A stretch of DNA of 64,000 nt from Pectobacterium colocasium (lineage in GTDB: Bacteria > Pseudomonadota > Gammaproteobacteria > Enterobacterales > Enterobacteriaceae), in the NCBI RefSeq assembly GCF_020181655.1, contig NZ_CP084032.1:4588001-4652000 (forward strand), written 5' to 3'. Both the position numbers and the translations under genes were made by a program. This document shows, one piece after another, positions 1-9,371 of this stretch. Positions within the stretch are counted from its first letter, which is position 1. Every line of letters begins with the position of its first letter. The notes beneath the pieces are model-generated. The model was not told the origin of the DNA. It did not search any database and was given only the letters and a program-made list of their open reading frames with translations.

Positions 1-976
1 AACGTAATCCGTGGAAATTCACGTTCGCACCGGACAGAATATGCGCCAGACGCTCCCCCTGAATCTGATGCTGCTGGATGTATTTTTTCATCCCCGCCAG
101 CGCGAGCGCGCCAGACGGTTCAGCAATCGCACGAACATCTTCAAACAGATCTTTCACGGCCGCACAGATGGCATCGCTGTCGACGGTAATCACATCATCC
201 AGATATTCCCGACACAGGCGGAAGGTTTCATTGCCGATGCGCTTCACCGCAACACCTTCGGCAAACAGCCCGACACGCGGCAGATCGACCGGTTGCCCGG
301 CATCCAGCGCCGCGCGCAGACAAGCGGAATCTTCCGCTTCCACGCCGATCACCTGCACCTGTGGCATCAGCTGTTTAATCAGTACGGCAACCCCCGCCGC
401 CAGACCGCCGCCGCCGACGGGCACAAATACGCGGTCCAGATGGGCATCTTGCTGTAACAATTCCAGCGCCAGCGTACCTTGACCCGCAATCACCGCTGGG
501 TGATCGAAAGGCGGCAGAAACGTCATTTTCTGCTGCTGTGACAGTTCAATGGCCTTCGCCTTGGCTTCATCAAAGTTCGCGCCGTATAGCAGCACTTCGC
601 CGCCAAAACCGCGCACAGCATCCACTTTGATATCGGCCGTCGCCACGGGCATCACAACCAGCGATTTAATCCCCAGCTTGGTGGAGGAGAGCGCCACGCC
701 CTGCGCATGGTTACCCGCAGACGCCGTCACCACACCGTGTGACTTCTGCTCGTCGCTCAGCCCCGCCATCATGGCGTACGCGCCGCGCAGCTTGAAGCTG
801 TGCACCGCGTGCCTGTCTTCACGTTTTACCAGAATGACATTACCCAGCCGCGAAGAGATCTTCTCCATCTTCTCCAGCGGTGTGACCTGCGTAACTTCAT
901 ACACTGGCGAGCGCAAGATCGCCCGCAGGTACTCCGCGCCTCCCGGCGCGGCAGGAAGAGGTTGTGACACAGCCAT
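1..976 (-). CDS. ilvA: Threonine ammonia-lyase (threonine deaminase), biosynthetic; 3' end outside window
   Basis: PLP enzyme converting threonine to 2-oxobutanoate, the first committed step of isoleucine synthesis; cytosolic. About 325 residues are visible, reading MAVSQPLPAAP at the start and ending in SGANVNFHGLR at the window edge, so most of the catalytic domain is present and the C-terminal regulatory ACT-like region (family length about 514 aa) is missing. The PLP-lysine segment HSFKLRGAYAMM and the glycine loop PVGGGGLAAG are present. The ATG at 976 is preferred because GGAGG lies 9 nt upstream; an in-frame ATG at 982 overlaps the ilvD stop but sits too close to that site. It is the last gene of the ilvLXGMEDA operon and is probably translationally coupled to ilvD. 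Confidence 0.95.
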   Translation of the reverse strand, partial: MAVSQPLPAAPGGAEYLRAILRSPVYEVTQVTPLEKMEKISSRLGNVILVKREDRHAVHSFKLRGAYAMMAGLSDEQKSHGVVTASAGNHAQGVALSSTKLGIKSLVVMPVATADIKVDAVRGFGGEVLLYGANFDEAKAKAIELSQQQKMTFLPPFDHPAVIAGQGTLALELLQQDAHLDRVFVPVGGGGLAAGVAVLIKQLMPQVQVIGVEAEDSACLRAALDAGQPVDLPRVGLFAEGVAVKRIGNETFRLCREYLDDVITVDSDAICAAVKDLFEDVRAIAEPSGALALAGMKKYIQQHQIQGERLAHILSGANVNFHGLR

Positions 977-981
977 CAGCA

Positions 982-2832
982 TTAGCCTCCCAGCTTGCTT
1001 TTATCCCGCACAGCGCCTTTATCCGCGCTGGTTGCCAGACTGGCGTACGCTCGCAGCGCAAAAGACACCTGACGTTCACGATTGTGCGGCGTCCAGGCGT
1101 GTTCGCCTCGTGCTTCTTCCGCGTCGCGACGGCTCGCCAACTCCGCATCATCCAGAACCAGCGCAATGCTGCGGTTCGGAATATCAATCGCGATGGTGTC
1201 ACCGTCCTGTACCAGGGCAATGGTGCCGCCGCTGGCCGCTTCAGGAGAGGCATGGCCGATAGACAGACCTGATGTACCGCCAGAGAAACGGCCATCGGTA
1301 ATCAGCGCGCAGCTTTTACCTAATCCCATCGATTTCAGATAGGTGGTCGGATACAGCATTTCCTGCATGCCCGGCCCGCCTTTTGGCCCTTCGTAGCGAA
1401 TCACAACCACATCACCCGCCACGACTTTACCGCCCAGAATAGCGTCTACCGCATCATCCTGACTTTCATACACTTTTGCCGGACCACGGAAGACCAGGCT
1501 ACCTTCATCCACGCCTGCGGTTTTCACGATACAGCCATTCTCTGCCAGATTGCCGTACAGCACGGCCAAACCGCCGTCCTGACTGTAGGCAAATTCGCGG
1601 GAACGAATACAGCCTTCCTGACGATCGGTATCCAGTGAGTCCCAGCGGCAATCCTGCGAGAACGCTTTGGTCGTACGGATACCCGCCGGGCCAGCGGAAT
1701 ACATGCTTTTCACACTGTCATCCTGCGTCAGCATGACGTCGTAGGCTTCCAGCGTTTCCGGCAGCGTTTTGCCCAGCACGTTGTTTACTTCACGGTTCAG
1801 CAGACCAGCCCTGTCCAGCTCACCCAAAATACCGATCACGCCGCCCGCACGGTGTACGTCTTCCATGTGGTATTTCTGCGTACTCGGCGCCACCTTACAC
1901 AGGTGCGGAACCTGACGTGACAGTCTGTCGATGTCGGTCATGGTGAAGTCCACTTCACCTTCCTGCGCCGCGGCTAACAGATGCAGAACGGTATTGGTGG
2001 AACCGCCCATAGCGATATCCAGAATCATGGCGTTTTCAAATGCAGCTTTATTGGCGATGTTGCGCGGCAGCACGCTTTCATCATCCTGCTCGTAGTAACG
2101 CTTCGCCAAACCGACAATGCGTTTGCCTGCGTTCAGGAACAGTTGCTTACGGTCGGCGTGCGTCGCCAACAGCGAACCATTGCCCGGCTGAGACAGACCC
2201 AGCGCTTCGGTCAGGCAGTTCATAGAGTTAGCGGTAAACATACCGGAACAAGAACCGCAGGTAGGACAGGCAGAACGTTCCACCTGTTCGCTTTGTTCAT
2301 CAGAGACTTTCGGGTCTGCCCCCTGAATCATCGCATCGACCAGATCCAGCTTGATGATCTGATCGGAGAGTTTGGTTTTCCCCGCTTCCATCGGGCCGCC
2401 AGAAACGAAAATCACCGGAATATTCAGACGCAGCGACGCCATTAGCATCCCCGGGGTGATTTTGTCACAGTTGGAGATACACACCATCGCATCCGCGCAG
2501 TGGGCATTCACCATGTATTCTACCGAGTCGGCAATCAGTTCACGGGAAGGCAGAGAATAGAGCATACCGCCGTGGCCCATCGCGATGCCGTCGTCCACTG
2601 CGATAGTGTTGAATTCTTTCGCGACACCGCCAGAAGCTTCGATCTGCTCGGCAACCAGTTTACCCAGATCGCGCAGGTGTACGTGGCCAGGCACGAATTG
2701 GGTGAAGGAGTTAACCACAGCAATAATGGGTTTCCCAAAATCACTGTCGGTCATCCCGGTGGCGCGCCACAAGGCTCGGGCACCGGCCATATTACGGCCG
2801 TGCGTGGTGGTGGCTGAACGGTACTTAGGCAT
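982..2832 (-). CDS. ilvD: Dihydroxy-acid dehydratase
   Basis: Iron-sulfur dehydratase making 2-oxoisovalerate and 2-oxo-3-methylvalerate, the shared penultimate step of valine and isoleucine synthesis. It has 616 aa, the usual family length. Cysteines for the cluster are visible in [12 protein letters not shown] (about residue 120) and [18 protein letters not shown] (about residue 195). The C-terminal half carries the conserved [13 protein letters not shown] motif. The start is the ATG of [14 protein letters not shown]. It lies 69 nt downstream of ilvE and its TAA touches the ilvA start region, as expected for an operon. Nothing is unusual in the sequence. Confidence 0.97.
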   Translation of the reverse strand: MPKYRSATTTHGRNMAGARALWRATGMTDSDFGKPIIAVVNSFTQFVPGHVHLRDLGKLVAEQIEASGGVAKEFNTIAVDDGIAMGHGGMLYSLPSRELIADSVEYMVNAHCADAMVCISNCDKITPGMLMASLRLNIPVIFVSGGPMEAGKTKLSDQIIKLDLVDAMIQGADPKVSDEQSEQVERSACPTCGSCSGMFTANSMNCLTEALGLSQPGNGSLLATHADRKQLFLNAGKRIVGLAKRYYEQDDESVLPRNIANKAAFENAMILDIAMGGSTNTVLHLLAAAQEGEVDFTMTDIDRLSRQVPHLCKVAPSTQKYHMEDVHRAGGVIGILGELDRAGLLNREVNNVLGKTLPETLEAYDVMLTQDDSVKSMYSAGPAGIRTTKAFSQDCRWDSLDTDRQEGCIRSREFAYSQDGGLAVLYGNLAENGCIVKTAGVDEGSLVFRGPAKVYESQDDAVDAILGGKVVAGDVVVIRYEGPKGGPGMQEMLYPTTYLKSMGLGKSCALITDGRFSGGTSGLSIGHASPEAASGGTIALVQDGDTIAIDIPNRSIALVLDDAELASRRDAEEARGEHAWTPHNRERQVSFALRAYASLATSADKGAVRDKSKLGG

Positions 2833-2901
2833 GCTCTATTACTCCAAAAATTACGAATTGGGCGATGACGGAACGTATCACCGCCTGACTGTCTTAATTG
2901 A

Positions 2902-3828
2902 TTACTGATTTACCGGATCCAACCAGCCCCATTTATCTTCGGTTTCACCCGTGAAGAGGCCAAAGAACGCCTGTTGCAGAGCTTTAGTGACTGGGCCGCG
3001 TTTGCCAATGCCGACCTGAATACCGTCTACGCTGCGCACTGGGGTGATTTCCGCCGCCGTACCGGACATGAACACTTCATCTGCCAGATAGAGTGACTCA
3101 CGGGATAGCACCTGCTCGCGCACTTCATATCCCGCATCTTTCGCCAGCTTGATGATGGCGTCACGCGTAATGCCCGGCAGCGCCGAAGAGGTGAATGGCG
3201 GCGTGAAGATGACGCCATCCTTCACTTCAAACAGGTTCTCGCCAGCACCTTCAGAAACATAGCCGTGGACATCCAGCGCGATCCCTTCCTGATAGCCGTG
3301 ACGGCGGGCTTCGCTACCCACCAGCAGAGAGGAAAGATAGTTACCGCCTGCTTTAGCCGCAGTCGGAATCGTATTCGCCGCAGCGCGATTCCAGGACGAC
3401 ACCATCGCATCAATGCCTGCTTCCAGCGCTTCTTCACCCAGATACGCGCCCCACGGGAACGCCGCGATGATCACATCAGTTTTATAACCGTCTGGTGGAT
3501 TCACACCCATACCGACATCGCCAATGAACACCAGCGGGCGAATATAGGCGCTGGTCAGGTTATTTTTACGCAGCGTTTCACGGCAGGCTTCCATCAGTTC
3601 ATCCACGCTTTGTTCGACCGGCATACGATAAATTTTTGCCGAATCACGCAGGCGCTGCATGTGCTCACGGTGACGAAAAACCACCGGGCCCTTGTGTGAA
3701 TTGTAGCAACGAACACCCTCAAACACGGAAGTGCCATAATGCAAGGCGTGCGACATCACGTGTACTTTTGCTTCAGCCCATGGAACCATCTCGCCATTGA
3801 ACCAAATGTAATCCGCTTTTTTTGTCAT
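2902..3828 (-). CDS. ilvE: Branched-chain amino acid aminotransferase
   Basis: Fold-type IV PLP transaminase carrying out the last step of valine, leucine and isoleucine synthesis with glutamate as amino donor. It has 308 aa. The PLP lysine is in AAKAGGNYLSSLL and the family motif EGAGENLF follows about 35 residues later. The start MTKKADYIWFNGEMVPW matches the family N-terminus. It sits 27 nt after ilvM and before ilvD, the standard ilvGMEDA order. Confidence 0.97.
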   Translation of the reverse strand: MTKKADYIWFNGEMVPWAEAKVHVMSHALHYGTSVFEGVRCYNSHKGPVVFRHREHMQRLRDSAKIYRMPVEQSVDELMEACRETLRKNNLTSAYIRPLVFIGDVGMGVNPPDGYKTDVIIAAFPWGAYLGEEALEAGIDAMVSSWNRAAANTIPTAAKAGGNYLSSLLVGSEARRHGYQEGIALDVHGYVSEGAGENLFEVKDGVIFTPPFTSSALPGITRDAIIKLAKDAGYEVREQVLSRESLYLADEVFMSGTAAEITPVRSVDGIQVGIGKRGPVTKALQQAFFGLFTGETEDKWGWLDPVNQ

Positions 3829-3855
3829 TCTTTTTTTTCCTTACTCTTTTATGCG

Positions 3856-4116
3856 TTAGGCGCTGATCTGCTGTGATGTCGTCATCGGTTGAATGTCAAC
3901 ACAGGCAATATCCAACAGCTTACTCAATTGTGTTGACAATAAATCTACCGAACGATGGCTGGCAACGGTCAGTTCAATATTAATGTGATCGGTATTGGTA
4001 GTTTGCACCATATTCATCGCGCAAACTTTGAAACCGCGATGGCGGGTAACACGCAATACACGCTCCAGAACCTCGGGACGAAAGCGTGCCTGAATCGAAA
4101 GTTGATGATGTGTCAT
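3856..4116 (-). CDS. ilvM: Acetolactate synthase II small (regulatory) subunit
   Basis: Small ACT-type subunit that activates the IlvG catalytic subunit. The start is set at the ATG at 4116 (MTHHQLSIQARF), giving 86 aa, because it has GGAG 8 nt upstream and aligns with the enterobacterial IlvM N-terminus. A longer in-frame reading from 4155 adds 13 residues unlike the family. The core RPEVLERVLRVTRHRGF and the middle NIELTVASHRSVDLL are typical. In E. coli the ilvG stop and ilvM start nearly touch; here they are 75 nt apart, filled by a stop-codon-spanning repeat array. Confidence 0.94.
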   Translation of the reverse strand: MTHHQLSIQARFRPEVLERVLRVTRHRGFKVCAMNMVQTTNTDHINIELTVASHRSVDLLSTQLSKLLDIACVDIQPMTTSQQISA

Positions 4117-4155
4117 TCTGTTGTCTCCAGCACTTATTCTGTGTAAGTCGGCCAT

Positions 4156-4210
4156 TATTGGCTGTTGTCGAGCCTATTCGTTCTATCGAGCCTATTCGGG
4201 TTTATCGAGC
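4156..4210 (-). repeat. Three imperfect 18-19 bp tandem units across the ilvG stop codon
   Basis: Read on the minus strand, the units are GCTCGATAAACCCGAATAG (4210-4192, the last ilvG codons plus its TAG), GCTCGATAGAACGAATAG (4191-4174) and a diverged third copy starting GCTCGACAACAGCC (4173-4156). The first unit is coding and the others form most of the ilvG-ilvM spacer. Each intact copy ends in TAG, so the arrangement looks like duplication of the 3' end of ilvG. Confidence 0.8.
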
Positions 4211-5838
4211 ATCGTTTCGTTACCCGCACCCGGCGGAACCAACGGCCAGACGTTTTCGTATTCATCGATCGAGACGTGCAGTAAATAGGGTCCTTCGCTG
4301 TTAAATAGGGCATCCAGCGCGACATCAATTTGATCTTTACGGGTGATGCGCTGGCCGGGGATATCAAACGCGCTTGCCAGCGTCAGGAAATCAGGGTTAT
4401 CGGAGAGGTCAGTTTCACTATAGCGTTCATCAAAGAATAACTGCTGCCACTGACGTACCATGCCCAACCGTTGGTTATCCAGCAGCACGATTTTCAACGG
4501 CAGCCGTTTTCGTTTGATGGTGCCCAGTTCCTGAACGTTCATCATGAAAGAACCGTCGCCGGAAATGCAGATAACCATGTCATCTGGGCGCGCAACCTGC
4601 GCACCGACCGCCGCTGGTACACCGAATCCCATGGTGCCGAGGCCGCTGGAAGTGATGAAATTCTCAGGGCGGCTGAACGTCATATGCTGCGCAGCCCACA
4701 TCTGGTGCTGGCCCACATCAGTCGTCACTACCGTGTCCGCATCCATTCGTTCAGAGATCGTTTTCAGCAGCGCAGGCGCATAAATCGCCTGACCGGGATG
4801 ATCATAACGCCACGGGTATTCCGCTTTCATCATGGTCGCCTGCTGGCGCCATGCATTGACGTTCAGCGGTTGTTGCAGTGCCGGTAATATCGTCTTCAGA
4901 TCGCCTTGTAATGCCACATTGGCATGGCGCAATTTGCTCAACTCCGCTGGGTCGATATCCATGTGGATCACGCTGGCGTGAGGTGCGAAGGCATTCAGTT
5001 TGCCTGTCACACGGTCATCAAAACGTGCTCCGACGGCGATTAACATATCGCATTCCTGCACAATCAGGTTCGCCGCTTTCGTGCCGTGCATACCAATCAT
5101 ACCGAGGTAATAGGGGTGATTGGCATCCACGACACCCAAACCTTTCAGCGTCGAAACGGAAGGGATATCTGCCACACTCAGGAATTCACGCAGTGCCGGA
5201 ACCGCATTCGCCATACCGACCCCACCGCCAACATACAAGACCGGTTTTTGTGCTTTCGCCAACAGGGCTCGTGCCTGCGCGATATCTTGCTCGGGGAACT
5301 CAACATCATTAGCAACGGGCGCAAAATTCGGCGTGAAATCGCCCATAGCCAGTTGAATATCTTTAGGAATATCGACCAGAACAGGGCCAGGACGGCCGCT
5401 ATTAGCAATCGCGAACGCTTCTGCCATCACTTCCGGCAGTGATTCGAGAGACTCGACCAGAAAACTGTGTTTCGTACAGGCCAGCGACAGCCCCAACACA
5501 TCGATTTCCTGGAACGCATCGGTTCCAATCAGCGCCGACCCGACCTGTCCGGTGATCGCCACTACAGGTACAGAATCCAGCAGCGCATCGGCCAAACCGG
5601 TGATCAGGTTCGTCGCGCCAGGGCCAGAGGTCGCAATGCAGACGCCCACGTTACCCGTGGATCGGGCATAGCCAATTGCCGCCATCGCCGCGCCTTGCTC
5701 ATGGCGACACAGCAGGTGTTTAACGCCGCCGTCATAAAGTGCATCATAGACGGGCATTATCGCGCCACCGGGATATCCAAAAACGGTGTCCACTCCCTGT
5801 GCTCGCAACGCTTGTACAACCCACTGTGCTCCATTCAT
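4192..5838 (-). CDS. ilvG: Acetolactate synthase II large subunit, intact
   Basis: ThDP- and FAD-dependent enzyme condensing pyruvate with pyruvate or 2-oxobutanoate, the first common step of valine and isoleucine synthesis. It has 548 aa with no frameshift, unlike the broken ilvG of E. coli K-12. The activating glutamate is in [13 protein letters not shown] (about residue 47) and the ThDP-Mg motif begins at GDGSFMMN (about residue 428), with LLDNQ downstream. The start [25 protein letters not shown] is the family N-terminus; its Shine-Dalgarno lies inside the upstream ilvX. The C-terminus MLDKPE is encoded by the first unit of the tandem array at 4156-4210. Confidence 0.97.
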   Translation of the reverse strand: MNGAQWVVQALRAQGVDTVFGYPGGAIMPVYDALYDGGVKHLLCRHEQGAAMAAIGYARSTGNVGVCIATSGPGATNLITGLADALLDSVPVVAITGQVGSALIGTDAFQEIDVLGLSLACTKHSFLVESLESLPEVMAEAFAIANSGRPGPVLVDIPKDIQLAMGDFTPNFAPVANDVEFPEQDIAQARALLAKAQKPVLYVGGGVGMANAVPALREFLSVADIPSVSTLKGLGVVDANHPYYLGMIGMHGTKAANLIVQECDMLIAVGARFDDRVTGKLNAFAPHASVIHMDIDPAELSKLRHANVALQGDLKTILPALQQPLNVNAWRQQATMMKAEYPWRYDHPGQAIYAPALLKTISERMDADTVVTTDVGQHQMWAAQHMTFSRPENFITSSGLGTMGFGVPAAVGAQVARPDDMVICISGDGSFMMNVQELGTIKRKRLPLKIVLLDNQRLGMVRQWQQLFFDERYSETDLSDNPDFLTLASAFDIPGQRITRKDQIDVALDALFNSEGPYLLHVSIDEYENVWPLVPPGAGNETMLDKPE

Positions 5839-5840
5839 AG

Positions 5841-5891
5841 TTATTTCCCCGACATCTTATGGGAATAACAGAATTTTATGCTGATGTTCAT
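5841..5891 (-). CDS. ilvX: IlvX small peptide, 16 aa
   Basis: A 16-codon reading frame, [16 protein letters not shown], lies between the attenuator and ilvG. AAGGA is 6-7 nt before its ATG and its TAA ends 2 nt before the ilvG ATG. From memory, E. coli IlvX is also 16 aa, starts MNxSxKFC and sits in the same place, so length, position and sequence agree. The ribosome site for ilvG lies within the last codons, so translation of ilvX may open or feed ilvG. The function of the peptide is unknown. Confidence 0.8.
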   Translation of the reverse strand: MNISIKFCYSHKMSGK

Positions 5892-5927
5892 TTTCTGTTC
5901 CTTTCCGTTATAGATTGCGCCCAACAA

Positions 5928-5957
5928 AAAACCCCCGACCTTTCGGTGCGGGGGTTT
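5928..5957 (-). terminator. ilv operon attenuator (rho-independent terminator)
   Basis: On the minus strand a GC-rich hairpin (CCCCCG-C-ACC, loop GAAA, GGT-CGGGGG) is followed by a run of six T. It lies 22 nt after the ilvL stop and about 37 nt before ilvX, the expected position of the attenuator whose formation depends on ribosome stalling in ilvL. Confidence 0.93.
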
Positions 5958-5978
5958 TCTTGAATTAGGCCTTGATTT

Positions 5979-6077
5979 CTAAGCCATTCTTCGTCCAAGT
6001 GCAGCCCCGCACGGTGGGATAATAATCACCACCACGCTAATCACGACTAGGCTAATCACTAGGGATAGGGCTTTCAT
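5979..6077 (-). CDS. ilvL: ilv operon leader peptide, 32 aa
   Basis: A 32-codon frame starting MKALSLVISL and ending GRRMA contains fifteen Leu, Val or Ile codons, including VVISVVVIII, then PPCGAALG. This is the regulatory peptide of the ilvGMEDA attenuator: scarcity of charged tRNA-Leu, -Val or -Ile stalls the ribosome and prevents the terminator at 5928-5957. Length and composition match the enterobacterial IlvL. The frame is too short for routine ORF calling, but its position just upstream of the terminator supports it strongly. Confidence 0.95.
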   Translation of the reverse strand: MKALSLVISLVVISVVVIIIPPCGAALGRRMA

Positions 6078-6120
6078 AATAGGTTGTTCATTAATCTTTT
6101 GTCGAACGAATGCCTACAGA

Positions 6121-6148
6121 GTTATCACAGTCAGACATGGCGTGACAA
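6121..6148 (-). promoter_or_regulatory. Putative ilvLXGMEDA promoter
   Basis: Minus-strand -35 TTGTCA (6148-6143) and -10 GATAAC (6126-6121) are separated by 16 bp. A start near 6114 would give a leader of about 185 nt to the end of the attenuator, close to the known E. coli leader length. No activator site was identified. Confidence 0.55.
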
Positions 6149-6343
6149 CCATTTTTTTTCATCGCTCTTGGTAAGAAGAACCTATGATATAGGAAAAAAT
6201 ACAACGTAATCATAAGGTAGACGCGCATCAAATTATTTTCGCTCATTGGCGTAAAAATGAACATTTTACGAGAAAGATGGCAAATGAATACCAATGCTAC
6301 CGGTCGTCGGATCACGTAAAGCGATCGGTTCCCCCTCCATCAT

Positions 6344-6359
6344 TGCGATGCATCGCGCA
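6344..6359 (+). promoter_or_regulatory. Putative CRP-S (Sxy-dependent CRP) site upstream of comM
   Basis: TGCGA-N6-GCGCA differs by one base from the CRP-S core TGCGA-N6-TCGCA, which uses C instead of T in the half-site and requires Sxy in gamma-proteobacteria. It lies 126-141 nt before the comM ATG, with an AT-rich stretch (CAATATTTTATG, 6387-6398) downstream that could be the -10 region. comM is a competence regulon gene in Haemophilus. The remaining sequence between 6149 and 6484 shows no convincing gene. Confidence 0.45.
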
Positions 6360-6484
6360 CAAATTTTCTCGATTGCTGAAACAGAGCAATATTTTATGAC
6401 GCCGTCGCGCAAGATGGTGATGACGGACTCTACTTCCTCTCCCCTACCGGACATGATGCAAACCATCAGCAAAGGGGAAATAGC

Positions 6485-8011
6485 ATGTCATTGGCAGTTA
6501 CCTACACTCGGGCAATGATTGGCGTAGAAGCGCCGGATGTTTACATCGAAGTGCATATCAGCAGCGGGCTACCGGCCCTAACATTGGTTGGCTTACCAGA
6601 AACTACCGTCAAAGAAGCGCGCGATCGCGTGCGCAGCGCACTCATCAACTGTGGGTTTACCTTTCCAGCCAAGCGCATCACGGTCAACCTCGCCCCCGCA
6701 GATCTACCGAAAGAAGGGGGACGCTACGACCTGCCGATTGCTCTGGCGATTCTGGCCGCATCAGAACAAATCGATGGGGAAAAGCTAAGCCGCTACGAGT
6801 TTCTGGGCGAACTTGGCCTGTCTGGCACCTTACGTGGCGTCAATGGCGCGATTCCCGCCGCGCTGGAAGCCATAAAATCAGGTCGCCAGCTTATCCTGCC
6901 AGATGACAACAAACGGGAGATGACGCTAATACCGCAGGGGGAGGCACTCATGGCTGGGCACTTGTTGGAAGTATGTGCTTTTCTCAGCGGAGAAGAGGAA
7001 TTGCTCAAGTGCTCCGACATCTTATCGGCTCCGCAGTCAGAAGAAGATGCGCTCGATCTGAAGGATATCATCGGTCAGGAGCAGGCTAAACGTGCGTTGG
7101 AAATTGCGGCGGCTGGCGGCCACAATCTGCTATTGCTGGGGCCACCGGGAACAGGGAAAACGATGCTGGCGAGTCGGCTAGGCAATCTAATGCCGCCATT
7201 AAGCGACGAAGAAGCACTGGAAAGCGCCGCCATCAATAGCCTCATTAACATCGATGCCACCATGACGCGCTGGCGAGCCAGGCCATTCAGAGCCCCTCAC
7301 CATAGTTCCTCCATGGCTGCGCTCGTGGGAGGAGGATCGCTACCTAAACCGGGGGAAATCTCACTCGCCCACAACGGCGTGCTGTTTCTGGATGAATTAC
7401 CGGAGTTTGAGCGACGCGTTTTAGACTCACTACGAGAGCCTTTGGAGTCCGGTGAAATTATCATTTCCCGCACACGCGCCAAAGTGTGCTACCCGGCACG
7501 CGTACAGCTCGTCGCCGCAATGAATCCCAGTCCGTCGGGCCACTATCAGGGCATTCATAACCGATTACCAGCACAACAAATACTGCGCTACCTCAGCAAA
7601 CTGTCCGGTCCCTTTTTGGATCGTTTTGACCTTTCTATCGAGGTTCCTTTGCTACCACCAGGGGTTTTATCTCAGCAACATTATCAGGGGGAAAGTAGCG
7701 CGACGATTCGTGAACGCGTGCTGATCGCACGGCAGATACAGCTGAAGCGATCAAATAAAATCAACGCCCTGCTCACGTCACGCGAAATAGAAAAACACTG
7801 TGAATTGGAGATGGCTGATGCCGCCTATCTGGAAGAGGTGATGAACAAACTTGGCTTATCCGTACGCGCCTGGCACCGGATATTAAAAGTTGCACGCACG
7901 ATCGCTGACCTCGGCGGTCGGGACAACATCGAGAGAAAACATCTTGCCGAAGCGCTGAGTTATCGCAGTATGGATCGATTGCTCATCCGGCTCCACAAGA
8001 GCCTTGAATAG
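6485..8011 (+). CDS. comM: ComM/YifB family AAA+ ATPase (Mg-chelatase-like)
   Basis: Hexameric AAA+ helicase-type protein; the family (ComM) promotes branch migration during natural transformation, and the E. coli copy is called YifB. It has 508 aa against 506 in E. coli. The N-terminal Lon-like S5-fold domain covers roughly residues 1-170, then Walker A GPPGTGKT at about 219-226, Walker B VLFLDELPEF near 300, and the C-terminal Mg-chelatase domain with SVRAWHRILKVARTIADL. The start MSLAVTYTRAMIGVEAP has an AGGGGAA site just upstream. It is divergent from the ilv operon and convergent with maoP. Confidence 0.95.
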   Translation: MSLAVTYTRAMIGVEAPDVYIEVHISSGLPALTLVGLPETTVKEARDRVRSALINCGFTFPAKRITVNLAPADLPKEGGRYDLPIALAILAASEQIDGEKLSRYEFLGELGLSGTLRGVNGAIPAALEAIKSGRQLILPDDNKREMTLIPQGEALMAGHLLEVCAFLSGEEELLKCSDILSAPQSEEDALDLKDIIGQEQAKRALEIAAAGGHNLLLLGPPGTGKTMLASRLGNLMPPLSDEEALESAAINSLINIDATMTRWRARPFRAPHHSSSMAALVGGGSLPKPGEISLAHNGVLFLDELPEFERRVLDSLREPLESGEIIISRTRAKVCYPARVQLVAAMNPSPSGHYQGIHNRLPAQQILRYLSKLSGPFLDRFDLSIEVPLLPPGVLSQQHYQGESSATIRERVLIARQIQLKRSNKINALLTSREIEKHCELEMADAAYLEEVMNKLGLSVRAWHRILKVARTIADLGGRDNIERKHLAEALSYRSMDRLLIRLHKSLE

Positions 8012-8043
8012 CGGGAGCGCTGGATGTGCTCACCACAAAAGGA

Positions 8044-8066
8044 AATGGGGCTAATGCCCCATTCTT
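8044..8066. terminator. Bidirectional hairpin between comM and maoP
   Basis: AATGGGGC, loop TAAT, GCCCCATT forms an 8-bp perfect stem between the two convergent genes. It is followed by a T-rich stretch on both strands (ATTCTTAATT on plus, TTTCCTTTTG on minus). Confidence 0.7.
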
Positions 8067-8068
8067 AA

Positions 8069-8407
8069 TTAATCATCGCTTTCCGTGTATTCTTCCACCG
8101 CATCCATCTGCGGTTTACCACCAGACAAGGTATGGAAGCGTTTAGGACGACGGATACGATCCAGATATTTGGACCAGATTTTTTCCAGTTCCGTTTCCGC
8201 CTTACGTTCACCGCGGCACATTGCGACAAACGATGTCTCTTCCTCAGTCACCGGTTCACGTTTACCCAAATCCAGCTCGTTAAACGCGTAACCGTGGCGT
8301 TCCAACAATTGTGCTTCTTTAATCGTAAAGTCGCCGTGTCGGGAAAAACCACGCGGATAGAACTTGTTATCAAAAAAACGATGAGTGGTAGAGAAGCTTT
8401 CTGCCAT
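8069..8407 (-). CDS. maoP: MaoP (YifE), macrodomain Ori organization protein
   Basis: In E. coli MaoP binds the maoS site and organises the Ori macrodomain; DUF413 family. It has 112 aa starting [25 protein letters not shown], as in E. coli. The ATG at 8407 has AGGAG 8 nt upstream, so the longer reading to 8491 is not used. The core [16 protein letters not shown] and the tail [15 protein letters not shown] are diagnostic. As in E. coli, it is divergent from hdfR and beside comM. No maoS sequence was identified. Confidence 0.94.
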   Translation of the reverse strand: MAESFSTTHRFFDNKFYPRGFSRHGDFTIKEAQLLERHGYAFNELDLGKREPVTEEETSFVAMCRGERKAETELEKIWSKYLDRIRRPKRFHTLSGGKPQMDAVEEYTESDD

Positions 8408-8527
8408 CTTACACGCTCCTAATTCTTCTATGGTCGTGTTGTTTATGGCGCGGAGTATTAGATAGGCTTGACATTGTGTAAAACAAAACATTTAAATCAT
8501 TACGACAAAATTTTTTTGGAGATGGGC

Positions 8528-9355
8528 GTGGATACCGAATTACTAAAAACCTTTCTGGAAGTCAGCAGGACAAGACACTTTGGCCGTGCCGCCGAATCCC
8601 TGTATCTGACGCAATCAGCGGTGAGTTTTCGGATTCGCCAGCTAGAGACACAGCTTGGTGCCAACCTATTCACACGCCACCGGAACAATATACGCCTGAC
8701 ACCAGCAGGCGAGCGGCTTCTGCCCTATGCCGAAAGCCTTATCGGTACCTGGCAGATCGCTAAAAAAGAGGTCGCACGCTCGCAACAGCACAGCCTGCTT
8801 TCAGTGGGAGCCACCGCTTCGCTGTGGGAAGCCTATCTGACGCCCTGGTTACAATCGTTGTACCAGCAGCGCCCATTGCTCCAGCTAGAGGCACGCATTG
8901 CCTTACGTCATTCGCTGGTAAAACAACTCCATGAGCGTCAATTGGATCTGTTAATTACCACCGAACAACCCAAAATGGAGGAGTTGGCGAGCCAGCTGCT
9001 AGGAAACTTTTCCCTTTCGCTGTTCGCGGCAGAAGCACACCCGCCTGGACAGGAATTGCCCTATATAAAATTAGAGTGGGGCGCCGACTTCCATCAGCAA
9101 GAACATCGCCTCTTAGCCAGCGATCAGCTTCCTGTTTTGACCACCACATCAGCCCACTTGACCCGCCAGCTGCTTGAAACCACCGGCGGTTGCGCGTTCT
9201 TACCTAGCCACTGGCTACAAACCTATTCCAATCTGCGGATCGTCGGCGACAGTCAACCTGTCGTGCGCCCGTTTTATGCCGTTTGGTTACAAAACAGCGA
9301 CCAGCAGACGATGATTCGTCAGTTGCTGAAAACGCCGATTTTAATGAATACCTGA
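8528..9355 (+). CDS. hdfR: LysR-family regulator HdfR
   Basis: DNA-binding transcription factor with an N-terminal winged helix-turn-helix (about residues 1-60, [24 protein letters not shown]) and a LysR substrate-binding domain. In E. coli HdfR represses flhDC. The start is set at the GTG at 8528 ([12 protein letters not shown]), giving 275 aa, because it matches the E. coli N-terminus and has GGAG 6 nt upstream; the nearby ATG at 8522 directly abuts that GGAG. It is divergent from maoP and, unusually, followed by a convergent sugar transporter instead of tRNA-Trp as in E. coli. Confidence 0.92.
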   Translation: MDTELLKTFLEVSRTRHFGRAAESLYLTQSAVSFRIRQLETQLGANLFTRHRNNIRLTPAGERLLPYAESLIGTWQIAKKEVARSQQHSLLSVGATASLWEAYLTPWLQSLYQQRPLLQLEARIALRHSLVKQLHERQLDLLITTEQPKMEELASQLLGNFSLSLFAAEAHPPGQELPYIKLEWGADFHQQEHRLLASDQLPVLTTTSAHLTRQLLETTGGCAFLPSHWLQTYSNLRIVGDSQPVVRPFYAVWLQNSDQQTMIRQLLKTPILMNT

Positions 9356-9371
9356 TCCATCCAGCTCCGAC

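Noticed and set aside
4192..5838. Possible ilvG frameshift as in E. coli K-12
   Set aside because: The frame is open for all 548 residues with intact ThDP motifs, so the gene should be functional.
6266..6518. Small overlapping frames on both strands before comM
   Set aside because: No ribosome site, no family similarity, and the stretch looks like a divergent promoter region.
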